This document shows positions 46,918 to 57,723 of a DNA stretch of 64,000 nucleotides, one piece after another (the stretch's first letter is position 1; each line of letters starts with the position of its first letter). Origin of the DNA: Serpens gallinarum (GTDB lineage: Bacteria; Pseudomonadota; Gammaproteobacteria; Pseudomonadales; Pseudomonadaceae). Under the pieces are notes generated by a model. It was not told the DNA's origin. It saw nothing but the letters and a program-made list of their open reading frames with translations, and searched no databases. Position numbers and translations under genes: made by a program. Location of the stretch: positions 62,001-126,000 of the forward strand of contig NZ_JACSQG010000003.1 in the NCBI RefSeq assembly GCF_014836765.1, read 5' to 3'.

Positions 46918-49281
46918 GTGGAAGGGCAACTGGGTTTCGTGCTGACGCGGCACTGGCGCGACACGCCTGCGGGCATCGAGGTCGAGTTCTGGCTGGCTAC
47001 TGATAACGGTCCCTGTCGTGTACGTGTTCCCGTACAGCCAGCGGTGGCCTTTGTGCCGGCCGAACAGCGCGAGCGCGCCGAGCAACTGCTGTACGGCGAG
47101 CCAGATGCCGAGCTGCGCGAGCTCGGGCTTTGCGATTTCCGTCATCGTCCGATTCTCGGGCTCTACTGCCGTCAGTACCGCCAGCTGCTGAGTCTGGAAA
47201 AGGCGCTGCGGGCCGCAGGCGTGGATGTCTACGAGGCCGACATCCGCCCGCCCGAGCGTTTTCTCATGGAGCGCTTTATCACCGCGCCGGTATCTTTTAG
47301 CGGCACGCTGGGCGACGACGGTTTGCTGCGAGATGCTCAGCTGCGTTCCGTGTCGAACTATCGACCGCGCTTGCGGCTGGTCTCCCTCGATATCGAGACC
47401 AACAGCCGGGGCGACCTCTACTCCATCGCCTTGGAGGGCTGCGGCCAGCGCCAGGTGTACATGCTCGGCCCGGCCAATGGCGACGCGACCGCGCTGGATT
47501 TCGACCTGGAGTATTGCGACAGCCGCGCGAAACTGCTGGAGCGACTCAACGACTGGCTGGCGCGCCATGATCCCGATGCCATCATCGGCTGGAACCTGGT
47601 GCAGTTTGACCTGCGCGTGCTGCGCGATCACTCTCAGCGCCTGAAGGTACCGCTGCGCCTGGGGCGCGGTGGCGAGGAGATGGGTTGGCGCGAACATGGC
47701 AGTCGCAACAGCCATTTCTTCGCCGAGGCCGCCGGGCGGCTGATCATCGACGGCATCGAGGCGCTGCGTTCGGCGACCTGGAGCTTCCCCTCGTTCAGCC
47801 TGGAGAACGTGGCGCAGACGCTGCTGGGGGAGGGCAAGGCGATCGACAACCCCTACCAGCGCATGACGGAGATCGATCGCCGCTTCGCCGAGGACAAGCC
47901 GGCACTGGCGCACTACAACCTCAAGGACTGCGAGTTGGTGACGCGCATCTTCGATAAGACCGAGTTGCTGACGTTCCTGCTGGAACGGGCCACGGTCACC
48001 GGCCTGGCGGCCGACCGCAGCGGTGGTTCGGTGGCGGCCTTCACCCATCTCTACCTGCCGTTGATGCACCGCCAGGGTTTCGTCGCGCCCAACCTCGGCG
48101 AGCGCCTGCCGGAAACCAGCCCCGGTGGTTTTGTCATGGATTCGCGCCCGGGCCTCTACGAGTCGGTGTTGGTGCTGGACTACAAGAGCCTGTACCCGTC
48201 GATCATCCGCACTTTCTTGATCGACCCGGTCGGCCTGATCGAGGGTTTGCGCCAGCCCGATGACGCGCACTCAGTGCCGGGCTTTCGCGGTGCGCGCTTC
48301 TCGCGCACCCGGCACAGCTTGCCGGCGATCGTCGCGCGTGTCTGGGAAGGCCGCGACCTGGCCAAGCGCGACGGCAACAAGCCCCTGGCGCAGGCGTTGA
48401 AGATCATCATGAACGCCTTCTACGGCGTGCTCGGTTCGAGCGGATGCCGCTTTTTCGACCCGCGTTTGGCGTCATCGATCACCCTGCGCGGACACGAGAT
48501 CATGCGACGTACCCGCGAGTTGATCGAGGCGCGCGGCTACCAGGTGATCTACGGCGACACCGACTCCACCTTCGTCTGGCTCGGCAGCGGGCACGCGGAG
48601 GATGCAGCGGGCCGCATCGGCCGCGAGCTGGTGCTGCAGGTCAACCAGTGGTGGCGCGACCATCTGGCTACCGAGTTCGGCCTCGACAGTGCCCTCGAAC
48701 TGCAGTACGAGACCCATTACCGACGCTTCCTGATGCCCACCATCCGCGGCGCCGAGGAGGGCAGCAAGAAGCGCTACGCCGGACTGGTGCAGCGCGCCGA
48801 CGGCAGCGAGGAGATGGTCTTCAAGGGCCTGGAAACCGTGCGTACCGACTGGTCGCCGCTGGCACGGCAGTTCCAGCAGGAGCTCTACCAGCGCATCTTC
48901 AGGCGGCAACCCTTCGAGGATTACGTGCGTGGCTACGTGCGCAGCACCCTGGCGGGCGAGTTGGATGAGCTGCTGATCTACCGCAAGCGCCTGCGCCGGC
49001 GCCTGGAGGACTACGAGCGCAACGTGCCGCCCCATGTGAAGGCGGCGCGGCTGGCCGATGAGTTCAATGCCCGCCAGGGACGCCCACTGCAGTACCAGCG
49101 CGGTGGCTGGATCAGCTATGTGATCACCGTTACCGGCCCCGAACCCCTGGAGAATCGCCAGGCGCCAATCGACTACGACCACTACGTGACGCGCCAGCTC
49201 AAGCCTGTGGCCGACGCCATCCTGCCCTTCGTACACAGCGACTTCCAGCGCCTAGTGGACGGGCAGATGAATCTGTTCTGA
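46918..49281 (+). CDS. polB: DNA polymerase II (family B)
   Basis: 787-residue family B polymerase used in repair and fork restart, SOS-induced in E. coli. Exonuclease motif I is [10 protein letters not shown] (about residue 160), polymerase motif A is [13 protein letters not shown], motif B is [13 protein letters not shown], and motif C is [10 protein letters not shown]. The start is GTG, with a weak upstream ribosome site. I could not find a convincing LexA box in the 150 bp before it; the region upstream is the integrase remnant, so the native promoter may have been disturbed. Confidence 0.95.
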   Translation: MEGQLGFVLTRHWRDTPAGIEVEFWLATDNGPCRVRVPVQPAVAFVPAEQRERAEQLLYGEPDAELRELGLCDFRHRPILGLYCRQYRQLLSLEKALRAAGVDVYEADIRPPERFLMERFITAPVSFSGTLGDDGLLRDAQLRSVSNYRPRLRLVSLDIETNSRGDLYSIALEGCGQRQVYMLGPANGDATALDFDLEYCDSRAKLLERLNDWLARHDPDAIIGWNLVQFDLRVLRDHSQRLKVPLRLGRGGEEMGWREHGSRNSHFFAEAAGRLIIDGIEALRSATWSFPSFSLENVAQTLLGEGKAIDNPYQRMTEIDRRFAEDKPALAHYNLKDCELVTRIFDKTELLTFLLERATVTGLAADRSGGSVAAFTHLYLPLMHRQGFVAPNLGERLPETSPGGFVMDSRPGLYESVLVLDYKSLYPSIIRTFLIDPVGLIEGLRQPDDAHSVPGFRGARFSRTRHSLPAIVARVWEGRDLAKRDGNKPLAQALKIIMNAFYGVLGSSGCRFFDPRLASSITLRGHEIMRRTRELIEARGYQVIYGDTDSTFVWLGSGHAEDAAGRIGRELVLQVNQWWRDHLATEFGLDSALELQYETHYRRFLMPTIRGAEEGSKKRYAGLVQRADGSEEMVFKGLETVRTDWSPLARQFQQELYQRIFRRQPFEDYVRGYVRSTLAGELDELLIYRKRLRRRLEDYERNVPPHVKAARLADEFNARQGRPLQYQRGGWISYVITVTGPEPLENRQAPIDYDHYVTRQLKPVADAILPFVHSDFQRLVDGQMNLF

Positions 49282-49680
49282 AGCGAAGGCCTTCCCAGAT
49301 AGAAACACCCATGCGGCGCTTGTGCGCGGCATAGGTTAGCGCGCAGGTAATGCATGGCTGGAGTGATGGTGACGATGCCAGCAGCGTGGGGCCCCTCTTT
49401 CTTTCTAGCCGTATGCCCCGCAACGCAGGCGTAGGCGGGCTACTGCCTGGATCGCACCGTATGGCCAGGTCTTTGAACTGTTCAACAGTTGCATACCTCG
49501 AAACCAGACAGCGACAGGTCGCGTTTAAGCGTTTCGCTTGGATCCGCAGTTCAAAGTCAGTAGCTGTGAGCCAGCTGTTGCACTTAAAGGAGATTAGTGC
49601 TGGCAAGTGCAATACGGTGTACTGACTCCAGAAGCCAAGAACCTCGTAGCGGTTTCCCCGTCATTTTTGAGGACTTAGCC
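49282..49680. other. Intergenic region without a gene
   Basis: About 400 bp between polB and the small membrane protein. No reading frame here resembles a protein, and I see no terminator with a clear T-run. The promoter for the next gene is presumably near its right end. Confidence 0.5.
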
Positions 49681-49908
49681 ATGTCTGATGCCGTGATTTA
49701 TTTCTGGATAGCTGTAGCCGCGATCATCCTGCTGCTGGATTTGTGGGTGATGGTCAGTATTTTTCGCAGTGATAAGACGGTAGGTATCAAGGCAGCTTGG
49801 GCAATTGGATTGATCATCTTTCCCGTGCTGGGGCTTATCGTTTGGGGCGTGGCAGGGCCGAGAGGGGTCAAACAAGGTCCCAGTTCTCCCGAGCACAGTA
49901 AGGGATAA
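49681..49908 (+). CDS. Small membrane protein with PLDc_N domain
   Basis: 75 residues with two membrane helices (about 5-27 and 38-60). The sequence LLDLWVMVSIFRSDKTVGIKAAWAIGLIIFPVLGLIVWGVAGPR fits the PLDc_N family, found alone or at the N-terminus of cardiolipin synthases. It has no phospholipase domain. Role unknown. It lies 107 bp upstream of the ThDP enzyme on the same strand and might be co-expressed with it. Confidence 0.75.
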   Translation: MSDAVIYFWIAVAAIILLLDLWVMVSIFRSDKTVGIKAAWAIGLIIFPVLGLIVWGVAGPRGVKQGPSSPEHSKG

Positions 49909-50015
49909 GCAAGCCGCCACGTTTTGGTCGCGTCATCGTCTTCAAGGCGATACGGCGGTATTCAAGACACCAAGGCGCTGGCGATTCTTGAAATCACTCA
50001 GCAACGGGGTGCTTC

Positions 50016-51815
50016 ATGAGCAGCTTGACCGTCAGCGATTATTTCATCGAGCGCCTCTACCAGTGGGGCGTGCGCCGTATTTACGGCTATCCGGGAGATG
50101 GCATCAATGGTGTGTTCGGCGCCTTGAACCGGGCCGACGGAAAAATCCGCTTCATCCAGGCGCGCCATGAAGAAATGGCGGCGTTCATGGCATCCGCTGA
50201 AGCCAAGTTTGGTGGAGGGCTGGGAGTCTGCATCGCGACATCAGGACCCGGTGCTACGCACTTGCTCACGGGACTCTACGATGCCCGTCTTGATCACATG
50301 CCCGTGCTGGCGATTTGTGGGCAACAGGCACGCACCGCGTTGGGTTCTCATTACCAGCAAGAGATTGATCTGGCGTCGATGTTCAAGGACGTCGCTGGCG
50401 CCTTCGTACAGCAGGCCTCCGCACCGGCGCAGGTTCGACATTTGATCGACCGGGGGATACGCACGGCACTGGCCGAGCGCAAGGTGGCGGTGATCATCCT
50501 GCCCAATGATTTGCAGGACGAAGCTTACAGTGAACCACCGCGCGCCCATGGTGCGGTGCATTCCGGTATCGGTTATGCGCGTCCCAGACTATTGCCCCAC
50601 GATGAGGATCTGCGCCACGCTGCCGAGGTGCTTAATGCAGGTAACAAGGTAGCCATTCTGGTCGGTGCCGGTGCACTGGGGGCTGCTAATGAGGTTATCG
50701 CCGTGGCGGAAAGGCTCGGTGCAGGTGCGGCCAAGGCGCTGCTCGGCAAAGCGGCACTGCCGGATGACCTGCCTTGGGTCACCGGTTCGATCGGCCTGCT
50801 CGGCACCGAGGCCAGCTATAAGTTGATGACCGAATGCGACACGCTGCTGATGGTCGGCTCAGGCTTCCCTTACGCCGAATTCCTGCCTGAGGAGGGTAAG
50901 GCCCGCGGCGTACAGATTGATATCAAGGCGGACATGCTGAGCATTCGCTACCCCATGGATGTGAATCTGCACGGCGATGCTGGGGAGACGCTACGCGCCT
51001 TGCTGCCGCTGCTGATGGAGAAAGCTGATCGCAGTTGGCGCCGACAGGTCGAGGAATGGCGCGGCTCATGGGATAAGACGCTGGAAGAGCGGGCCATGGC
51101 CAGTGCTGATCCTATCAATCCACAGCGCGTGGCCAGCGAGCTGTCGCCCCGTCTGCCCGATGACGCCATCATTACCTGTGATTCTGGCTCCTGCGCCAAC
51201 TGGTTCGCCCGCGACATCAAGATCCGCCGCGGCATGATGTGTTCGCTTTCGGGCGGGCTGGCCTCGATGGGGGCGGCGGTGCCCTATGCGATTGCCGGCA
51301 AGTTTGTCCACCCAGACCGTCCGGTTGTGGCGCTGGTCGGTGACGGTGCCATGCAAATGAGTAATCTGGCCGAATTGATTACTGTGGCCAAGTACTGGAG
51401 GGAATGGCAGAACCCACAGTGGATCTGCTGCGTATTCAACAACGAAGACCTCAACCAGGTGACTTGGGAGCAGCGGGTGATGCAGGGCGATCCGAAGTTT
51501 GAGGCCTCGCAGAACATCCCTGATGTTCCCTATCACCGCTTCGCCGAATCCATCGGGCTTCGGGGTATCTACGTCGACCGCGAGGACGCAGTAGCCGGCG
51601 CCTGGGACGAGGCGCTGGCTGCCGACCGGCCAGTGGTGATCGAATTCAAAACCGACCCGGACGTACCTCCGTTGCCTTCGCACATCACGCTGGAACAGGC
51701 CAAGGCATACGCATCTGCGCTTTTAGGGGGAGATCCTGATCGGTCCGGGATCATCAAGCAGACCGCCAAGCAGGTCTTGGGCTCTTTGCTGCCTGGGCAT
51801 CATAAGGGCAAGTAG
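50016..51815 (+). CDS. Thiamine-diphosphate enzyme, PoxB/acetolactate synthase-like
   Basis: 599 residues with the three domains of the ThDP decarboxylase superfamily. The catalytic Glu is in ARHEEMAAF (about residue 52). The cofactor motif runs from GDGAMQMSNLAEL to NNEDLNQ in the C-terminal domain. It resembles pyruvate oxidase and acetolactate-synthase-like proteins of unassigned substrate; no biosynthetic neighbours and no regulatory subunit gene are present, so ILV synthesis is unlikely. The reaction remains unassigned. Confidence 0.8.
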   Translation: MSSLTVSDYFIERLYQWGVRRIYGYPGDGINGVFGALNRADGKIRFIQARHEEMAAFMASAEAKFGGGLGVCIATSGPGATHLLTGLYDARLDHMPVLAICGQQARTALGSHYQQEIDLASMFKDVAGAFVQQASAPAQVRHLIDRGIRTALAERKVAVIILPNDLQDEAYSEPPRAHGAVHSGIGYARPRLLPHDEDLRHAAEVLNAGNKVAILVGAGALGAANEVIAVAERLGAGAAKALLGKAALPDDLPWVTGSIGLLGTEASYKLMTECDTLLMVGSGFPYAEFLPEEGKARGVQIDIKADMLSIRYPMDVNLHGDAGETLRALLPLLMEKADRSWRRQVEEWRGSWDKTLEERAMASADPINPQRVASELSPRLPDDAIITCDSGSCANWFARDIKIRRGMMCSLSGGLASMGAAVPYAIAGKFVHPDRPVVALVGDGAMQMSNLAELITVAKYWREWQNPQWICCVFNNEDLNQVTWEQRVMQGDPKFEASQNIPDVPYHRFAESIGLRGIYVDREDAVAGAWDEALAADRPVVIEFKTDPDVPPLPSHITLEQAKAYASALLGGDPDRSGIIKQTAKQVLGSLLPGHHKGK

Positions 51816-52046
51816 AGGGGTACTTCCAACGCTATGGGTCAGGCAGTTCAGCCTGGCCCCACTGCTGTCGGCCCTGAACATGATCCTGTCCGCTGCTGGC
51901 TGTGCCTAAAGCTTCTCCGAGCGGTGTCGAGAGCTCCCGTGATATCGTGCGCCTGGACGCGCTAGGCCCTTGGAGTATTTTTTGTTAGGGTGAACTCAAT
52001 ACTAAGAAACCGCCAATTTGAGCGGTCATGCGAAACGAGGTGTCTT

Positions 52047-52691
52047 TTGATTAGGGTACTGGTGGTCGATGATCACGATCTGGTGCGTACGGGCATCATT
52101 CGCATGCTGGGTGATATCAGCGAGTTGAGCGTGGTAGGGGAGGCCGATTCGGGTGAGGCGGCACTGCTGAAGGCGCGAGAGCTGCAGCCGGATGTGGTGC
52201 TGATGGATATCAGGATGCCTGGCATCGGAGGTCTGGAAGCAACTCGCAAACTCCTGCGTAGCTTCCCTGGCATTAGAGTGCTGGCCGTCACCAGTTGTGA
52301 AGAAGACCCGTTTCCTACCCGGCTCTTGCAGGCGGGTGCGGCCGGTTACCTGACTAAGGGGGCCGCGCTGGAAGAAATGGTGCAGGCGATTCGTATGGTT
52401 CACGCTGGGCAGCGTTTTCTAAGTCCGCAAATCGCGCAGCAGTTGGCACTCAAATCCTTCCAGCCCAATAGCCAATCTTCACCGTTCGAATTGCTCTCGG
52501 AGCGTGAAATTCAGATCGCGTTGATGATTGCCAATTGTCATAAAGTGCAGAATATTTCGGACAAGCTCTGCTTGTCCCCCAAGACTGTGAATACCTATCG
52601 GTACCGCATTTTCGAAAAGCTTGCCATTACCAGTGATGTGGAACTGGCGCTGCTGGCTGTGCGTCATGGAATGGTGGATGCCGTCGGCTGA
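52047..52691 (+). CDS. gacA: Response regulator GacA
   Basis: 214 residues: receiver domain (1-120; phospho-acceptor Asp54 in [10 protein letters not shown]) and a LuxR-type HTH ([42 protein letters not shown] region). It is the partner of GacS and activates the Rsm small RNAs that control secondary metabolism and virulence. It starts at TTG ([11 protein letters not shown]), with GAGG 6 bp upstream, as usual for gacA. Coupled to uvrC, which starts 2 bp after its stop. Confidence 0.97.
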   Translation: MIRVLVVDDHDLVRTGIIRMLGDISELSVVGEADSGEAALLKARELQPDVVLMDIRMPGIGGLEATRKLLRSFPGIRVLAVTSCEEDPFPTRLLQAGAAGYLTKGAALEEMVQAIRMVHAGQRFLSPQIAQQLALKSFQPNSQSSPFELLSEREIQIALMIANCHKVQNISDKLCLSPKTVNTYRYRIFEKLAITSDVELALLAVRHGMVDAVG

Positions 52692-52693
52692 TC

Positions 52694-54523
52694 ATGTCTA
52701 CACCCGTTTTTGATCCGGCAGCCTTTTTGGCTGTCTGTAGCAATCACCCAGGCGTCTATCGCATGTTCGATGCGAGCGCCAAACTGCTCTATGTGGGCAA
52801 AGCCAAGAACCTCAAAAAACGACTTTCCAGCTACTTTCGCAAGACAGGTCTGGCTAGCAAAACGGCTGCGCTGGTCTCCCGCATCGCGCAAATTGAAACC
52901 ACGATTACCGCCAATGAAACCGAGGCGCTGCTGCTCGAACAGACGCTGATCAAGGAATGGCGGCCGCCGTACAACATTTTGCTGCGTGATGATAAATCCT
53001 ATCCTTACGTGTTCCTGTCCAGTGAAGACCTCTACCCACGCTTGGGTATTCATCGCGGCGCGAAGAAGCAAAAGGGTCGCTATTTTGGCCCTTACCCCAG
53101 TGCTGGCGCGATCCGGGAAAGCTTGGCTCTATTGCAAAAAGCTTTTTTGGTGCGCCAATGTGAAGACAGCTTCTTCAAAAATCGTACTCGCCCCTGCCTG
53201 CAATACCAAATCAAGCGTTGTAAAGGGCCTTGTGTGGGGCTGGTAGACCCTGTCGAGTATGCTGAGGATGTGCGTCGTTCGGTGATGTTCCTGGAAGGAC
53301 GCAGCAATGCGCTGACCGAGGAGCTATCGACTGCAATGGAGCAGGCAGCGATGCAGCTTGACTTCGAGCGGGCAGCAGAACTGCGGGATCAGGTAGCAAT
53401 TTTGCGCCGCGTGCAGGATCAACAGAGCATGGAAGGTGGCACGGGTGATGTCGATGTGGTCGCTGCCATCATCAATCCAGGCGGAGCCTGCGTGCATCTG
53501 ATCAGCGTGCGCGGCGGAAGAGTATTGGGCAGTAAGAATTTTTTCCCCCAAGTAGCGATTGAGGAAGAGAGCGGGGCCGTCCTGGCGGCTTTCCTGGCGC
53601 AGTATTATCTCGCCAACAGCGAACGCGACCTGCCAAGCGAACTGATCGTTAACACTCAGCATGAAGATTTTCCGGTTTTATTGGCTGCCATCTCCGAGTT
53701 ACGCGGGCGCGATCTGAGTATCAGTTATCGCGTGCGTGGTAACCGGGCGCGCTGGCAGCAATTGGCGGTGACCAATGCCGAACAGGCACTGACCGCGCGC
53801 TTGGCCAATCGTCAACACACCGCTGCCCGGTTTGAAGCGCTTGCCGTAGCTTTGGAACTTCCCGAAGTCCCGACACGCTTGGAGTGCTTCGATATCAGCC
53901 ACTCGAGCGGTGAGGCAACGGTGGCGTCCTGCGTGGTTTTCGGTCAAGAGGGGGCGGTGAAATCCGATTATCGCCGTTACAACATCGAAAACGTGACCGC
54001 AGGCGATGACTATGCCGCCATGCACCAAGCCCTGACCCGACGCTTCAGCAAGCTCAAGGAGGGCGAGGGCAAGCTTCCGGATATCCTTCTGGTGGATGGT
54101 GGCAAAGGGCAGTTGAACATGGCCCGCGAGGTGTTGCAGGAACTGGCGGTGCCCGACTTGCTGCTGCTAGGTGTGGCCAAGGGCGTGACCCGCAAGCCGG
54201 GCCTGGAAACGCTCTACTTGAATGATGCTGCTCATGAGTTCACATTGCCGGCGGATTCACCGGCACTGCATTTGATTCAACAAATTCGCGATGAAGCGCA
54301 CCGCTTTGCGATAACCGGACATCGGGCGCGGCGTGGCAAGGCTCGCCGAACATCAACGCTTGAAGAGATTCCAGGCGTGGGTCCCAAGCGCCGCCGTGAG
54401 CTGCTTAAACACTTTGGAGGCTTGCAAGAACTTACGCGTGCTAGCAGCGAAGAAATCGCCAAAGTCCCGGGAGTCAGTAAAAAGCTCGCCGAGTCGATTT
54501 ATGACTCGTTGCACAGCGGGTAG
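52694..54523 (+). CDS. uvrC: UvrABC system protein C
   Basis: Nucleotide excision repair nuclease that makes both incisions. 609 residues: N-terminal GIY-YIG domain ([22 protein letters not shown]), a UVR domain around [28 protein letters not shown], an RNase H-like C-terminal nuclease ([24 protein letters not shown]) and tandem helix-hairpin-helix motifs ([19 protein letters not shown]). gacA-uvrC linkage is a Pseudomonas and enteric hallmark. Confidence 0.98.
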   Translation: MSTPVFDPAAFLAVCSNHPGVYRMFDASAKLLYVGKAKNLKKRLSSYFRKTGLASKTAALVSRIAQIETTITANETEALLLEQTLIKEWRPPYNILLRDDKSYPYVFLSSEDLYPRLGIHRGAKKQKGRYFGPYPSAGAIRESLALLQKAFLVRQCEDSFFKNRTRPCLQYQIKRCKGPCVGLVDPVEYAEDVRRSVMFLEGRSNALTEELSTAMEQAAMQLDFERAAELRDQVAILRRVQDQQSMEGGTGDVDVVAAIINPGGACVHLISVRGGRVLGSKNFFPQVAIEEESGAVLAAFLAQYYLANSERDLPSELIVNTQHEDFPVLLAAISELRGRDLSISYRVRGNRARWQQLAVTNAEQALTARLANRQHTAARFEALAVALELPEVPTRLECFDISHSSGEATVASCVVFGQEGAVKSDYRRYNIENVTAGDDYAAMHQALTRRFSKLKEGEGKLPDILLVDGGKGQLNMAREVLQELAVPDLLLLGVAKGVTRKPGLETLYLNDAAHEFTLPADSPALHLIQQIRDEAHRFAITGHRARRGKARRTSTLEEIPGVGPKRRRELLKHFGGLQELTRASSEEIAKVPGVSKKLAESIYDSLHSG

Positions 54524-54557
54524 AATGGCTGCACATCCCGTTGCCCCAGCCGTGCTA

Positions 54558-55118
54558 ATGAATATTCCTAATTTGCTAACTGTTCTGCGTGTTCTACTAA
54601 TTCCGGTCTTTATTTTACTGTTTTATCTTCCGTTCACATGGAGCTACTGGGCTGCCAGTGCGGTTTTTGCCATTGCCGCTGTCACTGACTGGTTCGACGG
54701 CTACTTGGCGCGACGCTTGCAGCAGAGCACGCCGTTTGGAGCTTTTCTCGATCCAGTGGCCGACAAGCTAATGGTTGCCGTGGCTTTGGTTCTGCTGGTT
54801 GAAGAACATGCCAGTCTCTGGCTGACACTGCCGGCGGCAATTATCATTGGTCGTGAGATCGTCGTGTCTGCGCTACGCGAATGGATGGCAGAATTGGGTG
54901 CCCGTGCTCATGTGGCTGTCTCCAGATGGGGGAAGTGGAAAACCGCAGCACAGATGGTTGCTCTGGTGATTCTCCTGGGTAATCCACCCGCGTTCACTGC
55001 CTGGGTGGTACTGGGTTATGTGTTGCTGATCGTGGCGGCAGGACTAACCTTGTGGTCGATGTTGCAATACCTGCTGGCCGCTTGGCCGCATTTAAGTGCT
55101 ACCCCAGAAAAGAAATAA
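54558..55118 (+). CDS. pgsA: CDP-diacylglycerol-glycerol-3-phosphate 3-phosphatidyltransferase
   Basis: 186 residues from [18 protein letters not shown], an integral membrane enzyme that makes phosphatidylglycerol phosphate. The CDP-alcohol phosphotransferase motif DGx2ARx8Gx3Dx3D is visible as [24 protein letters not shown]. It follows uvrC by 34 bp and precedes a cluster of tRNA genes. Confidence 0.96.
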   Translation: MNIPNLLTVLRVLLIPVFILLFYLPFTWSYWAASAVFAIAAVTDWFDGYLARRLQQSTPFGAFLDPVADKLMVAVALVLLVEEHASLWLTLPAAIIIGREIVVSALREWMAELGARAHVAVSRWGKWKTAAQMVALVILLGNPPAFTAWVVLGYVLLIVAAGLTLWSMLQYLLAAWPHLSATPEKK

Positions 55119-55179
55119 CTTTTTTGAATCAAGGGGTTGACGGACCATTTGAATTCTATAGAATGGCGTCCGTCACCAA

Positions 55180-55255
<76 letters not shown>

Positions 55256-55295
55256 ATTTTTACGATGACGCCGCGGATGCGGCGTTTTCGTTTGA

Positions 55296-55369
55296 GGCCG
55301 GGTGGCAGAGTGGTCATGCAGCGGATTGCAAATCCGTGTACGCCGGTTCGATTCCGACCTCGGCCTCCA
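55296..55369 (+). tRNA. tRNA-Cys (GCA)
   Basis: 74 nt with encoded CCA. The acceptor GGCCGGG pairs with CTCGGCC, the anticodon is GCA in ATTGCAAAT, and the T loop is TTCGATT. Confidence 0.97.
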
Positions 55370-55374
55370 CTATT

Positions 55375-55410
55375 AAAACCCCTGTAACTCTATGAGCTAC
55401 AGGGGTTTTT
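55375..55410 (+). terminator. Terminator between tRNA-Cys and tRNA-Leu
   Basis: AAAACCCCTGTA...TACAGGGGTTTTT, with an inner CTC/GAG helix. It is a strong stem with a T-run, directly after tRNA-Cys, so tRNA-Leu probably has its own promoter. Confidence 0.9.
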
Positions 55411-55480
55411 CTTATCTTGCTTAAGCGGGCAGGGCTGTATATATTCCTGATCCACGCGAAATCAAGCGATTGCAGCTACC

Positions 55481-55567
55481 GCCCGAATGGCGAAATCGGT
55501 AGACGCAGGAGACTTAAAATCTCTCGACCGCAAGGTCATGCCGGTTCAAGTCCGGCTTCGGGCACCA
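55481..55567 (+). tRNA. tRNA-Leu (UAA)
   Basis: 87 nt with encoded CCA. The acceptor GCCCGAA pairs with TTCGGGC, the anticodon is TAA in CTTAAAA, there is a long variable arm, and the T loop is TTCAAGT. It is the last conserved gene before the accessory region. Confidence 0.97.
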
Positions 55568-55722
55568 TTCACTACGCGGGTTACAGCGGTTTTAGTGCTT
55601 CTTCCCAAGTTGCCGAAAATGAGCTGTCAATCACCGGTCAATCACCAAGCTGCTCTTAGCTCCAAGCACTACTGGCGGTTTTATTACGCATCAACATCCG
55701 TCTCATCCTCGCTACCCTCCTA

Positions 55723-55772
55723 CTTGGATGGGGTGCAAGGGGGCGAGTGTTCGAATCACTTCGTCCCGATCA
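55723..55772 (+). pseudogene. 3' half of a tRNA-Pro-like gene (likely attachment-site scar)
   Basis: Starting near the anticodon loop (GGATGGGGTGCAAG, where GGG would be the Pro anticodon), it has a T arm GAGTG-TTCGAAT-CACTT, then CGTCCCG, A and TCA in place of the acceptor end. The 5' half is absent. Integrating elements that recombine at tRNA genes leave such 3' copies. A terminator follows, as expected if the tRNA's own downstream sequence was carried along. Identification as Pro is from memory of Pseudomonas tRNA-Pro. Confidence 0.5.
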
Positions 55773-55786
55773 AGAAACTCCACAAA

Positions 55787-55815
55787 ATCCAGTCACTTAG
55801 CGGTGACTGGATTTT
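55787..55815. terminator. Terminator after the tRNA-Pro fragment
   Basis: ATCCAGTCAC-TTAGCG-GTGACTGGAT, a perfect 10-bp stem followed by TTT; A residues precede it. Confidence 0.85.
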
Positions 55816-56141
55816 TCATGGGCGATTGTTTTTGCCAATTTCTATTTTTGCTCCACTTTTTGCCCCACCCTAAAGTCCACGGTTTTACAAAGCAGGCCGC
55901 GCGGCAACTGTTTCTTATCGGAGAGGTGCTGATTGTTGCTTGCTAGGTAAGGGGAGCGTCGCAGGAAATGAACGATTCGGCGCGAGAAATGGTGGAGTTG
56001 CTGGCTGACGCGTAATCTGGCACGGCACTGTAATTGACCTGGCCTGCTTATTATCTGAATCGCGCCTATTACAAAGAGAAGGTCGCCTGTTCAGCCGAGC
56101 TTATCGCCACCGCGACGTGCAGCCACCTTCGCTAGCTCTAC
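55816..56141. other. Accessory intergenic sequence without a gene
   Basis: About 330 bp with lower GC in its first part (runs such as TTTGCCAATTTCTATTTTTGC). I find no convincing coding frame or RNA gene. It separates the integration scar from the broken dehydrogenase. Confidence 0.4.
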
Positions 56142-56530
56142 CTAGTCAAGATGCCCATCACTCTGCGCGATGGCTTCGATCATGCTATCGCGCAGCACGC
56201 TTCCAAAAGGCAACGGAAGGTTGTTGGCTTCACCAGCGCTCAGCGCCAACCGTACCTCCTTCAAACAACTTGAACCCACAGGCGAGAATCGCTGTTCGGC
56301 GATCATAGCGCCGTAGCCCTTGTAGACGGGTGAAGGGTAGAGAGTATGAGTCAACAGTTCGATAAAGTCGGGCACAGCGATGCCGTACGACTTTACCAAG
56401 GCTGACGCCTCGGCCATCGATTCAATAGCGCACGCGATACTGGAGTTGGCCGCGATTTTCACGGCGTTGGCTGGGCGGCAACCTCGCCGAAATACCATGT
56501 CTTCTGGCCCATCAAGTCGACAGCGGCTGT
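56142..56530 (-). pseudogene. Fragment of a 3-hydroxyisobutyrate dehydrogenase-like oxidoreductase
   Basis: The conserved centre of the beta-hydroxyacid dehydrogenase family is recognisable in two frames. AVDLMGQKTWYFGEVAAQ comes first, then a frameshift near 56470, then NAVKIAANSSIACAIESMAEASALV, which includes the active-site Lys region, and KGYGAMIAEQRFSP. The N-terminal NAD-binding domain is absent, and a stop follows GHLD before the usual C-terminus. About 130 of roughly 290 codons remain. Non-functional. Confidence 0.7.
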
Positions 56531-56587
56531 ACTTTGGAAAGGACAGAAACCGGCCAGGAGAGGACAGTCATCCCAATAAATAAATCT

Positions 56588-56619
56588 GTCCCCCCGTTTA
56601 CTCGTCCCCCCGTTTACTC
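56588..56619. repeat. Exact 16-bp tandem duplication
   Basis: GTCCCCCCGTTTACTC occurs twice, head to tail, preceded by ATAAATCT. The motif AAATCTGTCCCC is familiar from the flanks of small transposon-derived (RAYT/IS200-like) elements in proteobacteria, but no transposase is present. Confidence 0.5.
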
Positions 56620-56816
56620 AATACGCTATCCATATCCTGATCGGAAAGCTGGCGTATCATCATCTGCTCCCTAAATTCTGACAATGACGCGTTGAGCGGC
56701 CAGGAACTAGCACGTCATGCGACTGCGGCTGTTCGCAGAAGTATGTTATCAGGAGACCGGCTCGGTACTCTGGGAGTGCAAGTCAAGCTAGGAGCTACAG
56801 CTGAGAAGGAAGACAC

Positions 56817-57614
56817 ATGGCTCTTAAGGATTGGGCGGTACGCGCCCCGAAAACAAAGCTGGAACGAATGGAAGCATACTTTGGCGGCTTCGGATTCGAG
56901 CCCCATAGGCACGATACCTACGCTGTTGGTCGCACACTTGCCGGCGTGCACAGCTTTCGCTATCGCGACGACATGAAGCACAGCCTTCCTGGCGGGACCA
57001 TCGTCATCCATCCGGATGAGCTACATGATGGTGAAGCCGGAAGCGCCGAAGGATTCCACTACCGCATCCTTTATATCGAACCCGCTCTGCTTCAGCAGGC
57101 GCTAGGCGGTACTACTTTGCCCTTCGTCCCGGATGGCGTTTCGCGCGACCCCCGTCTGTTCGCTGCGACCCAAACGCTCATGCAGGGGATGGACTGCCAG
57201 ATCGATCCGCTCGAGGAAGATGATGCCATCTACGATCTAGCACAGGCGCTCGCCGCCGTTTCCGGCGTCCGCAAGCGACGCCGCACCCTTGACTACGTTG
57301 CGGCTGAACGCGCACGCCACTACATCCACTGTGCCCTGGACAGCATCATCACGCTTGAAGAACTAGAGCGAGCCAGCGGCCGGGACCGATGGAGTCTATC
57401 CCGGGATTTCAGGGTGCTATACGGAACCAGCCCCTACCGATATCTGACGATGCGTCGGCTCGACCAGGTTAGATCTCAGCTCCTCTCGGGCCAATCGCTG
57501 ATCGATGCCGCGTTGAATACCGGCTTTGCAGACCAGAGCCATATGGCACGGCATTTCAAAAAGACCTATGGGATATCACCGGCTCGGTGGCTGCAGATGC
57601 TGCGCCGAAGCTGA
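56817..57614 (+). CDS. AraC family transcriptional regulator
   Basis: 265 residues. The N-terminal half (about 10-150) is an AraC-type cupin sensor: FEPHRHDTYAVGRTLAGVHSF, then GGTIVIHPDELHDGEAG. The C-terminal half (about 165-262) has the double HTH, ending LIDAALNTGFADQSHMARHFKKTYGISPARW. AGAAGGAA precedes the ATG. It lies 207 bp upstream of the repeat-peptide gene in the same direction. Regulators of this subgroup often stand beside amino acid exporters such as AzlCD or LysE types. I infer that it controls the following cassette. Confidence 0.9.
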   Translation: MALKDWAVRAPKTKLERMEAYFGGFGFEPHRHDTYAVGRTLAGVHSFRYRDDMKHSLPGGTIVIHPDELHDGEAGSAEGFHYRILYIEPALLQQALGGTTLPFVPDGVSRDPRLFAATQTLMQGMDCQIDPLEEDDAIYDLAQALAAVSGVRKRRRTLDYVAAERARHYIHCALDSIITLEELERASGRDRWSLSRDFRVLYGTSPYRYLTMRRLDQVRSQLLSGQSLIDAALNTGFADQSHMARHFKKTYGISPARWLQMLRRS

Positions 57615-57723
57615 ACCGCAAAACCTGCACGATCGTTCAATACCTTCCAGGTACCCCTCTCTAAACTCGTTTGCGCTGTGCTTGCCGTGGAGATTCGTCT
57701 CTTCGCATGCCACAGCGTGTCTC

